5,490 nucleotides of DNA from DASCNA01 sp036011305 (GTDB lineage Bacteria > Verrucomicrobiota > Lentisphaeria > Victivallales > GWF2-38-69). This document shows, piece after piece, positions 1 through 5,490 of this stretch. A program made the translations under genes and the position numbers. A model generated the notes under the pieces. That model did no database searches and was not told the DNA's origin. It saw nothing but the letters and a program-made list of their open reading frames with translations. Positions within the stretch are counted from its first letter, which is position 1. The number at the start of each line of letters is the position of its first letter. The DNA lies in assembly GCA_036011305.1 (NCBI GenBank), contig DASCNA010000211.1:1-5490 (forward strand), in the 5' to 3' direction.

Positions 1-7
1 ACCAGGG

Positions 8-94
8 AAAAAGTCTTTAAAAAAAAGGATTGCATAAAATGAAAAACTTAAACACATCAGTATCAACTCAGAATGAAACAATTACGGCAAACTC
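8..94 (+). repeat. Left copy of an inverted partial duplication
   Basis: This stretch covers the leader, ribosome binding site and first 18 codons of the small basic gene. It recurs in inverted orientation at 5422-5490. Six exact blocks occur in the same order in both copies: AAAAAGT (8-14), AAAAAGGATT (22-31), AATGAAAAAC (38-47), ACATCAGTATC (54-64), AGAATGAAA (70-78) and GGCAAACTC (86-94). They account for 56 of the 69 bases of the right copy. The left copy is longer because of small insertions, including 6 bases between the ribosome binding site and ATG and two of 4 and 5 bases within the coding part. Ordered matches of this length are hard to explain by chance. Whether this reflects a duplicated gene family or the ends of an element cannot be decided here. 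Confidence 0.8.
25..29 (+). promoter_or_regulatory. Ribosome binding site of the small basic gene
   Basis: AAGGA lies 9 bases before the ATG at 39 and follows a run of eight A. It favours ATG 39 over the in-frame TTG at 30, which would overlap the site itself. No promoter can be recognised in the 24 bases upstream, so transcription probably starts outside the window. Confidence 0.7.
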
Positions 95-254
95 TAAAAA
101 AAAGGAAAACCACCCTCATCACCCAAAGATAAAATCTAAGTTAAAAGAGTTTTTTATCAAAAACATTTTAAGAAATGCAGAGAAGAAAAAATATACATAC
201 GGATCAATCAACTTAAGAACCAGAACAGTAAAAAGAATTACAGTTGAATATTAA
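39..254 (+). CDS. Small basic protein of unknown function, 71 residues
   Basis: I do not recognise this protein. It starts at ATG 39 behind AAGGA and ends at TAA 252-254. It has 13 lysines, 4 arginines and 3 histidines against 5 acidic residues, giving a net charge near +12. The first 18 residues are polar and rich in Asn, Thr and Ser, probably disordered. Then come a KKK run, a His/Pro patch (HPHHP), a probable amphipathic helix (about residues 29-47, containing KLKEFFIKNILRNAEKK) and a C-terminal stretch of alternating residues typical of beta strand (SINLRTRTVKRITVEY). No signal peptide, membrane segment, cysteine or zinc-binding pattern is seen. The charge suggests nucleic acid binding, but that is inference. 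It lies 12 bases upstream of the methylase-helicase on the same strand and is probably co-transcribed with it. A diverged, truncated copy of its start lies inverted at the right edge, which supports it being a real gene. Confidence 0.65.
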   Translation: MKNLNTSVSTQNETITANSKKKENHPHHPKIKSKLKEFFIKNILRNAEKKKYTYGSINLRTRTVKRITVEY

Positions 255-256
255 TT

Positions 257-260
257 GAGG
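257..260 (+). promoter_or_regulatory. Ribosome binding site that sets the start of the large gene
   Basis: GAGG lies 6 bases before ATG 267 in the 12-base gap after the TAA of the small gene. The longer in-frame alternative, TTG at 255, has no upstream purine-rich site and would place GAGG inside the coding sequence. ATG 267 is therefore the better start. Confidence 0.75.
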
Positions 261-266
261 TTTTCT

Positions 267-3200
267 ATGTCTGTACAGCTTTCAAATACTTTATTTAATC
301 CAGATCAGGGAATGCTTTTTTATTTTTCTAATGAAAAAAATGATTATGTTTTTAACAGTAACAGTAATAAAAAAGACATAGTACAAAACAATTTTGATTT
401 AAAAAAATTTAACTCTGTTTTTTTAACTAAAACAGAAAGAAGAAACATAAATAATCAAGTTAAAGAGATTCTCTGTAAAAATGAATGTGATATAACAAAA
501 TCAGATAAAAATATATTAAGACAATATTCAGGTGAGGGGGGATTAAACAGTAAATCTATAGGTTATCTTAACCAACACTATACAAGTTATGAAACAATTA
601 AAAGCATTTATAATGCAATCGATAAATCAGGGTTAAAGTATCATAAAGCTTTAGAGCCGGCAGCAGGGAACGGAAATTTTATTGGTTTAAAGCCTGGCTT
701 AGACTGGACTACCGTAGAACTATGTAATATCAATTCAAGAATATTAAATATTCTATATCCAAAAGCAACTCATTATAATTTATCTTATGAACATTTCACA
801 AAAAATGATTTTGATTTAATTATATCAAATGTTCCTTTTGCCGAATCAAGAGGCTTAACAGCCTGTCATAATAGATCAGATATAAAGGCTTTGCATGACT
901 ACTATTTTATTAAATCGCTTGATCTTATTAATGATAGTGGTTTAATAGTTTTTATTACTTCATCTTTTACTATGGACGGCAAAAGTAAAAATAAAATAAG
1001 AGAAGAAATTATAAATAAATGTGATCTTTTAGCTGCTTTTAGATTACCAAATGGACATTTTAAAAAGACAGCTCATACAGAAGTACAGACAGATTTAATA
1101 TTTTTACAGAAAAGACCCTCAAAGTCTACATCGCATACTATAAATAACAAACCTTTTATTCAGACTAGAGAAATAAACCCCAATGTTTATTTAAATAATT
1201 ATTATATAGACAATCCAACTCATATTTTAGGGGATATTACATATAAAATTAATCGCTTTGGTAAAGAAAGCCTGTATGTAAATGGTAATGCTGATTTATC
1301 ATTGATTAATTTTAATTTGCTTCATGGCTCACCAATAGTTAAAAAAGTTACTAAAAGGAAAGAAATTGATATTCCAAATAACTTAAAAGAGTTTGAGAAG
1401 TGGGAAGCTTTAAATAAAAAATATACAATAAGAAAAAATTATAAATATAATATGTCATTAGACGGGAGTTATGACCAAAAAAAAGACAGTGGTTACTATG
1501 AAGATTTTTTCCCTGCTCCTGACCCTATAGGAACTACTTTTTATACTTTAAGCAGAGAGATTAAATTTACTGATGTTATAGGCGGAGCTAAGCTTTATGA
1601 AGAAGTTAAGGGAGAAAATAAAAATAAACTTAATTATCTTAATACATTATTAGATTATTCTAACGAGTATCAACAGACAAATAGCCTTGATCTTACTAAC
1701 AAGGCTATAAATACAGTTACAAACTACAAAAAATATTTTAAAGTTCACCCTTCAAAAGATAAAGCATTAAAAAAACTACTTTTAAACAGTAATGCAGATA
1801 CATTTTATTATGATATTTCCACTTTGTTTTTAGAGGATTTTTCTTTATCTGATGTTTTCTATAAAAAAGTTAAATATCAGAACTCAGGTATTAAAAAAGC
1901 TTCTTTGTATTCACCTTTAAAAGACCGTGCTTTAGCTTCTGAAAATAACAAAGGAATTATTAATATTTCAAAGGCTGAATTATTAAATAATAATGAAATA
2001 AACGACATATTAAGTATTGGTTATGCCATATCAGACATGGTTGACTCAGAAATAATAATACAAAATGACATCCTATATTATTCAGGAAATATTTATAAAA
2101 AGATCAAGAAACTTCAAAGCTTAAAAAACAGAAAAGATAATAATTATATTTCAATTCTTGATAAGCAGATATCTAAGTTAAATTCAATTATTCCTGAGCC
2201 TAAAACATTAGAAGATATAAATTTTAAAGGCTGTGAAAAATGGATAAGACCATTTATTAAAAAATTTCTTAACATTGATGTTAAAGAAAATTCAAGAAAT
2301 GGCCAGAATGAATATTATTTGAGTACTTATGATTCTGATATTTTAGGTAGTTACTGGAATAAAGAGTTATTCGAAAAATATATTAATGACAGAGCACTTG
2401 TAAGAAGAGAAGAAAAAGAAGCAGTAGTTATTTATCTTGATAGACTGGCAGAAAATGAAGAAAAAATAATAGATATAAAAGAAAGGTTAAAACAGGCAAT
2501 TCAACAGGATAGTAGGCTGTTAAAGGCTGTTGAATATTCATATAATAGTAAATTCAGATCTTATGTAAAACCTGATTATAGCAAAGCAGTTTATTTAATT
2601 CAGGATGTTTTAGATTTAATAGAAAATAATAATCCTGTAAATTCAAAAACTGGTGAGAAAATAAGACTTAGACAGAATCAAAAGGAATGGATGTGTCAGG
2701 CTTATTATGAGGGAAAAGGCATAAATGGAAATGATGTAGGCGGAGGCAAAACTTTTGCCGCTATAGCCCTTGCCATGCTCTTAAAAGTAAAGGGTGTTGC
2801 TAATAAACCTTTATTTGCTGTGCCTGCAAAAACTATAAAGAATTGGGAAAGAGAAATAAAAATATTATTTCCAGATTCAAAAGTTATTAATCTTGGCAAT
2901 CTTCCAAAAGATAAAAGAACAAAGCTATTAATGGAAACGGCTAAAACTAATGCTGATTACATTTTAATATCTCACGAGGGATTTAAAGAATTAGAATTAA
3001 GTACAGAAAATGAACTTAAATATTTTAATCATGTTGTTTGTGAACATATTGATAATGAGGGTACAAGTGCAAGATCACGTTTATTATTAGATCAGAAAAT
3101 TAAAGATTATAGAAAAATAGTTATTAATAGAAAAAGAGATAATAATTTAACTATCGAAAATCTTGGTATAGATTGTATTTTTGCAGATGAAGCACATAGC

Positions 3201-4925
3201 TTTAAAAATATTGCTGTAAGGTCAGAACTTGTAAAGGCTGGTTTAGGAATTTCTTTTAATCTGAACTCTACATATAATTTTGAAACAGAAACAGTAAACG
3301 TAAGTTTAAAGTCTGCCAGATCGTATGATTTTAGATTTAAAACTAACTATATTGCAGATAGAAATAATGGTAATAATGTTTTTCTTCTGACAGCTACGCC
3401 AACCCCAAATAAGCCTATTGAATTATATACTATGCTCAGACATTTAGACAGAAATATTTTTAATGAGTATAGAATAAAAAGTGATATTGATTTCAAAAAT
3501 TCATTTTTTGAATTAGGTATTGTCAGAGACATAAAAAACACTGAAAACACAAAAACAATACTTAAAAAAATTATTAATGCTCAAGCATTAAATTTATTGC
3601 TTAATAGATATATTGATAAAAGAAGTATTGAAGAATTAAATATTCCTGTACCTGAGCACGAAATAATAAATAATTATCTTGATAAGTCCTGTTACTATTC
3701 CAGTATTGAGGTGGATTTAAGGGAAAGAGCCGATAATATTTCAAAAAACGGAGAAAAAGGAAAAGATACACATATCGCTATTTATACAGGTGGTCGCAAT
3801 GGCTCAGTTGATCCAAGACTCTATGGCGGTGCTCATGCAAATATAAACGTAAATGATAGAACTTATGACCCTTTGGATGATAAAATTGAAGCATGTATAA
3901 TTGATACCGTTAATAGCTATAAAGAAGCTCCTAACGGTGGACAATTAATTTTTCTTGATACTGCAGGCTATAAACAGTATGAACTAGGTTTATTAGATAG
4001 TGATATACATAGAGAAATAAAGCAGGAAATAATAAAAAGAACTGGTTTATCTTCTAAAAAAGTTGTTATTATTTCAGGGCAAACAATAACAAATCCGAAA
4101 ACTGGAAATGATACAAAAGCACCCTCAGGAGAGAAGAAAAATTCATTAAAACAGCAGATTACAGATTTATATAATGACGGCGATATTAAAATAATCATCG
4201 GTACATCCTCAAGCATGGGGGAGGGGATGAACTTACAAACAAAAACTTTAATTATCCGACATCTTGATATTCCTTATACAAACGGAACAATTAAACAGCG
4301 TAATGGTCGTGGTGTAAGGTTTGGAAACGAAAACGAAAAAGTTTATATTCATTGTTATTTTATGAAAGGAAGTTTTGATAAAATTTCTTATGATCTTGTT
4401 TCTAAAAAGAAAGGCTGGAACGCTGCTATATGGGCACAAAATATAGAAGATGAAATAAGTACAGTTGAAGAAATGACAGGAGGTGTAATTCCTTCAAGTG
4501 AACAAATCCAAATTGAGCTTGAAACAGACCCTATACAAAAAGAAAAAATGATTATGGAGTTTAAATTTAAAGCTATGCTGGAAGAAAGAAACAGTATATA
4601 TGTAAATTTAAGCAGAAATAAAATTAAGTTTGAAAGAAAGCAGGCATATCTAGCAGATTTAAATAAATATAAGCAGGATAAAATAATTAAAATTGATTCT
4701 TATAATAAATTTGATACAGATAAAATAGACAGAGTAAAAAAACAGTTGGATAATATCCAGTTATCAATAAAAATCACTAATAAACAAATTCAAAATATTA
4801 AGGAAAAGATAAAAAATATTGAATCAAAATTTGACACTGTAAAGGCAAATATAGAAGAATTTAATAATTGCAATAGAAATGAAGAAACAGGAGAAATTGA
4901 AATAACTATAAAAAAAGCGGCTTAA
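267..4925 (+). CDS. N6-adenine methyltransferase-like / SNF2 helicase fusion protein, 1552 residues
   Basis: This is a large fusion of the polyvalent methylase-helicase class carried by phages and conjugative elements. Numbering is from ATG 267. About residues 85-285 form a class I methyltransferase domain. It contains a GEGGL motif followed by a YTSYE segment, SAM-binding motif I EPAAGNGNF (130-138), a probable ribose-binding acid E151, catalytic motif IV SNVPF (187-191), an HDYYFIKSLDLI helix, and the family-typical end TDLIFLQKR (from 275). Residues about 285-795 match nothing I recognise. The helicase follows: RQNQ with W808 resembling the SNF2 Q-motif region, Walker A DVGGGKT (823-829, K828), motif Ia VPAKTIKNW (to W860), DEAH box (974-977), motif III TATP (1042-1045), second RecA lobe strand QLIFLD (1226-1231), motif V GEGMNLQ (1318-1324) and motif VI QRNGRGVR (1344-1351). 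All key ATPase residues are present, so ATP-driven DNA translocation is likely. Residues about 1420-1535 are Lys/Glu-rich and predicted coiled coil. Phage P1 DarB (about 2250 residues) is a relative in architecture. Methylation activity, sequence specificity and role (anti-restriction, defence or maintenance) are not shown. An intrinsic terminator follows 28 bases after the stop. Confidence 0.9.
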   Translation: MSVQLSNTLFNPDQGMLFYFSNEKNDYVFNSNSNKKDIVQNNFDLKKFNSVFLTKTERRNINNQVKEILCKNECDITKSDKNILRQYSGEGGLNSKSIGYLNQHYTSYETIKSIYNAIDKSGLKYHKALEPAAGNGNFIGLKPGLDWTTVELCNINSRILNILYPKATHYNLSYEHFTKNDFDLIISNVPFAESRGLTACHNRSDIKALHDYYFIKSLDLINDSGLIVFITSSFTMDGKSKNKIREEIINKCDLLAAFRLPNGHFKKTAHTEVQTDLIFLQKRPSKSTSHTINNKPFIQTREINPNVYLNNYYIDNPTHILGDITYKINRFGKESLYVNGNADLSLINFNLLHGSPIVKKVTKRKEIDIPNNLKEFEKWEALNKKYTIRKNYKYNMSLDGSYDQKKDSGYYEDFFPAPDPIGTTFYTLSREIKFTDVIGGAKLYEEVKGENKNKLNYLNTLLDYSNEYQQTNSLDLTNKAINTVTNYKKYFKVHPSKDKALKKLLLNSNADTFYYDISTLFLEDFSLSDVFYKKVKYQNSGIKKASLYSPLKDRALASENNKGIINISKAELLNNNEINDILSIGYAISDMVDSEIIIQNDILYYSGNIYKKIKKLQSLKNRKDNNYISILDKQISKLNSIIPEPKTLEDINFKGCEKWIRPFIKKFLNIDVKENSRNGQNEYYLSTYDSDILGSYWNKELFEKYINDRALVRREEKEAVVIYLDRLAENEEKIIDIKERLKQAIQQDSRLLKAVEYSYNSKFRSYVKPDYSKAVYLIQDVLDLIENNNPVNSKTGEKIRLRQNQKEWMCQAYYEGKGINGNDVGGGKTFAAIALAMLLKVKGVANKPLFAVPAKTIKNWEREIKILFPDSKVINLGNLPKDKRTKLLMETAKTNADYILISHEGFKELELSTENELKYFNHVVCEHIDNEGTSARSRLLLDQKIKDYRKIVINRKRDNNLTIENLGIDCIFADEAHSFKNIAVRSELVKAGLGISFNLNSTYNFETETVNVSLKSARSYDFRFKTNYIADRNNGNNVFLLTATPTPNKPIELYTMLRHLDRNIFNEYRIKSDIDFKNSFFELGIVRDIKNTENTKTILKKIINAQALNLLLNRYIDKRSIEELNIPVPEHEIINNYLDKSCYYSSIEVDLRERADNISKNGEKGKDTHIAIYTGGRNGSVDPRLYGGAHANINVNDRTYDPLDDKIEACIIDTVNSYKEAPNGGQLIFLDTAGYKQYELGLLDSDIHREIKQEIIKRTGLSSKKVVIISGQTITNPKTGNDTKAPSGEKKNSLKQQITDLYNDGDIKIIIGTSSSMGEGMNLQTKTLIIRHLDIPYTNGTIKQRNGRGVRFGNENEKVYIHCYFMKGSFDKISYDLVSKKKGWNAAIWAQNIEDEISTVEEMTGGVIPSSEQIQIELETDPIQKEKMIMEFKFKAMLEERNSIYVNLSRNKIKFERKQAYLADLNKYKQDKIIKIDSYNKFDTDKIDRVKKQLDNIQLSIKITNKQIQNIKEKIKNIESKFDTVKANIEEFNNCNRNEETGEIEITIKKAA

Positions 4926-4953
4926 ATTCAATCCAGTTATATATAGCTCTTTT

Positions 4954-4978
4954 CTCCCCTAAGTTGGGGAGTTTTTTT
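4954..4978 (+). terminator. Rho-independent terminator of the operon
   Basis: A 6-bp all-paired stem CTCCCC (4954-4959) / GGGGAG (4966-4971) with loop TAAGTT is followed at once by seven T (4972-4978). It begins 28 bases after the stop of the methylase-helicase. There is no A-run on its left side, so it should work only for rightward transcription. Confidence 0.88.
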
Positions 4979-5035
4979 GCACCCTTTTCTTTGCTTCGCT
5001 GCATAAAACCCTGCACCCACCCTTCAACTGCTTTT

Positions 5036-5119
5036 TTTAGAGTTACCAACAAGTACGTTGCCTCAATCTCCGACGAGCGGGATATAGCCCATTCTCGACC
5101 GCCTATTGATAACTCTAAA
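5036..5119. repeat. 14-bp inverted repeat enclosing 56 bases
   Basis: TTTAGAGTTACCAA (5036-5049) pairs with TTGATAACTCTAAA (5106-5119) at 13 of 14 positions; the mismatch is C5046 with A5109. The enclosed 56 bases contain a second weak dyad, CGAG (5074-5077) with CTCG (5094-5097) around GGG (5079-5081) / CCC (5088-5090). As single-stranded DNA or RNA, this could fold into one long imperfect hairpin of about 84 bases. Confidence 0.75.
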
Positions 5120-5140
5120 TTTGCCTACGCTCCGCTTGGC
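5117..5140 (+). repeat. Direct repeat, copy 1
   Basis: AAATTTGC + CTAC + GCTCCGCTTGGC recurs about 205 bases downstream at 5322-5351. Only one base differs in the shared 24; the second copy carries insertions of 1 and 5 bases. Copy 1 also forms a hairpin: TTTGCC (5120-5125) pairs with GGCAAA (5138-5143), competing with GCTCC (5129-5133) / GGAGC (5144-5148). Confidence 0.65.
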
Positions 5141-5190
5141 AAAGGAGCAGTTACTTTATATTAAGTATAATTAGAATCTAGCAGGGAATT

Positions 5191-5208
5191 ACAGCTATAA
5201 ATAGCTGT
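5191..5208. repeat. Perfect 8-bp dyad (operator-like or short hairpin)
   Basis: ACAGCTAT (5191-5198) and ATAGCTGT (5201-5208) are perfect inverted copies around AA. The right arm can instead pair as ATAGC (5201-5205) with GCTAT (5210-5214). It lies about 20 bases after a TATAAT at 5166-5171. No gene is seen downstream, so a regulatory role is unsupported. Confidence 0.5.
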
Positions 5209-5227
5209 CGCTATGTTGTGCGTTGCA

Positions 5228-5252
5228 TGAAACCAATTGGAAATTGTTTTCA
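5228..5252. repeat. 11-bp imperfect hairpin
   Basis: The arm 5228-5238 (TGAAACCAATT) pairs with 5242-5252 (AATTGTTTTCA) across the 3-base loop GGA. The single mismatch is C5233 with T5247. No T-run follows, so it is not a typical terminator. Confidence 0.6.
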
Positions 5253-5306
5253 CCAAAGGCTGCCAGCGCTAATTCGTTCTCCGCTCGCTTTCGTGTAAAT
5301 CCTAAT

Positions 5307-5367
5307 CCTTGCAGGACAACCAAATTTGCACTACAGCTCGCTCCGTTTGGCCAATCCTGCCCAAAGG
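5307..5367. repeat. Three-block imperfect stem-loop
   Basis: Three nested paired blocks are separated by unpaired bases: CCTT (5307-5310) with AAGG (5364-5367), GCAGGA (5311-5316) with TCCTGC (5355-5360), and CCAAA (5320-5324) with TTTGG (5346-5350). The loop is 21 bases. The bulged, segmented stem recalls folded-strand recombination sites or structured RNA. However, the integron core-site consensus (RYYYAAC / GTTRRRY) is absent. Confidence 0.5.
5322..5351 (+). repeat. Direct repeat, copy 2
   Basis: AAATTTGC (5322-5329), an extra A, CTAC (5331-5334), an extra AGCTC, then GCTCCGTTTGGC (5340-5351). It matches copy 1 at 5117-5140 in all but one shared base. It forms the upper part of the segmented stem-loop at 5307-5367. 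Confidence 0.65.
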
Positions 5368-5383
5368 CAGCTGGTCCAGCTGC
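5367..5383. repeat. 8-bp near-perfect palindrome
   Basis: GCAGCTGG (5367-5374) and CCAGCTGC (5376-5383) are exact inverted copies around a single T. With a one-base centre it fits a protein-binding dyad or a cruciform better than a stable RNA loop. It shares base 5367 with the preceding stem-loop, so the two compete. Confidence 0.55.
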
Positions 5384-5390
5384 TAGGAAT

Positions 5391-5409
5391 GATTTTCCTC
5401 TGGAAAATC
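5391..5409. repeat. 8-bp perfect hairpin next to the truncated copy
   Basis: GATTTTCC (5391-5398) pairs perfectly with GGAAAATC (5402-5409) around TCT. A wobble pair and two A-T pairs extend it outward. It sits immediately beside the stop codon of the truncated minus-strand gene copy (5412-5414). It lacks a T-run on either strand. Confidence 0.6.
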
Positions 5410-5411
5410 GT

Positions 5412-5468
5412 TTACAACAATGAGTTTGCCTGCAGTATTTCATTCTGATACTGATGTTCGTTTTTCAT
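5412..5468 (-). pseudogene. Truncated, diverged copy of the small basic gene (18 codons)
   Basis: Read on the minus strand, ATG at 5468-5466 opens MKNEHQYQNEILQANSLL and ends at TAA 5414-5412. It parallels the start of the 71-residue basic protein (MKNLNTSVSTQNETITANS) at MKN, QNE, I and ANS. AAGGA lies at 5476-5472, but only 3 bases before the ATG, against 9 in the left copy. An in-frame ATG at 5483-5481 could start a 23-residue frame instead. Nucleotide identity ends at 5422, and the KKK run, helix and C-terminal strands of the full gene are absent. The reading frame stops inside the hairpin-rich sequence. It is most likely a gene remnant cut by that sequence. A short functional leader peptide is less likely. 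Confidence 0.55.
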
Positions 5469-5490
5469 TAATCCTTTTTCCATACTTTTT
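5422..5490 (-). repeat. Right copy of an inverted partial duplication
   Basis: The complement of the last 69 bases carries, in order, the same six blocks as bases 8-94: AAAAAGT at the window edge, AAAAAGGATT, AATGAAAAAC, ACATCAGTATC (5457-5447), AGAATGAAA and GGCAAACTC (5430-5422). Similarity reaches the last base of the window, so the copy probably continues outside it. The inner edge at 5421/5422 is sharp and meets the hairpin-rich region. Confidence 0.8.

Larger units (their letters stand above)
4979..5421. other. Non-coding, hairpin-rich region of shifted base composition
   Basis: No credible gene is seen in these 443 bases. G+C is about 46% over 4981-5400, against roughly 20-37% in sampled lines of the large gene. 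Open frames exist on both strands (5223-5423 plus, 5195-5443 minus), but they overlap each other, lack ribosome binding sites and are read through the inverted repeats. The stretch holds at least seven inverted repeats and one imperfect direct repeat, listed separately. It is not a tRNA, has no regular repeat-spacer array, and does not match integron attC consensus ends. It could be an interspersed repeat family, a structured RNA, or a recombination or replication site. The sequence does not decide between these. Confidence 0.6.

Noticed and set aside
255..266. TTG at 255 as start of the large gene
   Set aside because: There is no ribosome binding site before it, whereas ATG 267 has GAGG at 6-base spacing.
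530..544. Six-G run as a phase-variation tract in the large gene
   Set aside because: It is only six bases and encodes the conserved GEGGL segment of the methylase family, so protein conservation explains it.
2705..4439. Minus-strand open frames at 2705-2899, 3347-3550, 3968-4216 and 4248-4439
   Set aside because: They lie antisense to conserved helicase motifs of the large gene and are shadows of its codon pattern.
4964..5164. Plus-strand open frame after the terminator
   Set aside because: It starts inside the terminator hairpin with a non-ATG codon, and its protein has no family features.
5136..5171. Possible promoter (TTGGCA at 5136, TATATT at 5157 or TATAAT at 5166)
   Set aside because: Spacings are 15 and 24 bases rather than about 17, and no gene lies downstream on that strand. 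AT-rich sequence gives such boxes easily.
5307..5409. Integron attC-like recombination site
   Set aside because: The segmented stem is suggestive, but neither RYYYAAC nor GTTRRRY core boxes were found at the stem ends or elsewhere in 4979-5490.
5223..5423. Plus-strand open frame of 66 codons in the right end
   Set aside because: It has no ribosome binding site, is overlapped by an equally open minus-strand frame, and runs through several inverted repeats. Both are better explained by the composition of a repeat-rich non-coding segment.
5195..5443. Minus-strand open frame of 82 codons in the right end
   Set aside because: Its start lies out of frame inside the copy of the small gene's start, it has no suitable ribosome binding site, and its protein shows no recognisable domain.
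4979..5490. tRNA gene, CRISPR array or retron RNA in the right end
   Set aside because: There is no cloverleaf with a TTCRANY arm, no regular repeat-spacer pattern, and no reverse transcriptase gene nearby.

Overview
The window is an AT-rich bacterial segment, most likely accessory DNA such as a plasmid, integrative element or prophage. It has a two-gene rightward module on the left and a hairpin-rich, non-coding right end. By hand count, sampled 60-base lines of the large gene are about 20-37% G+C, while 4981-5400 is about 46% (193 of 420). Shine-Dalgarno sites precede both genes, so this is ordinary bacterial translation. The host cannot be named from sequence alone. My impression is that the right end resembles hairpin-rich intergenic sequence of Treponema-like spirochaetes, but this is unverified recall.

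Layout: 1-38 is the leader of the first gene. 39-254 encodes a 71-residue, strongly basic protein of unknown function. After a 12-base gap holding a GAGG ribosome binding site, 267-4925 encodes a 1552-residue protein. It fuses an N6-adenine DNA methyltransferase-like domain (about residues 85-285) through a long unrecognised linker to a complete SNF2/superfamily-2 helicase engine (about 795-1375) and a C-terminal coiled coil. An intrinsic terminator at 4954-4978 closes the operon. From 4979 to about 5421 there is no credible gene. That stretch has shifted base composition, many inverted repeats and one imperfect internal direct repeat.

The most unexpected observation is at the window edges. 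The last 69 bases, read on the minus strand, are a diverged copy of bases 8-94: the leader, ribosome binding site and first 18 codons of the small basic gene. The copy is inverted relative to the original. Its frame stops after 18 codons, where the hairpin-rich region begins. The small gene therefore belongs to a repeated module, and the right-hand copy looks truncated.

How the genes work together: the tight spacing and shared terminator suggest that the small basic protein is co-expressed with the methylase-helicase. Large methylase-SNF2 fusions of this kind (phage P1 DarB and the polyvalent proteins of conjugative elements) are associated with incoming-DNA protection, anti-restriction or element maintenance. 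The specific role here is an inference.
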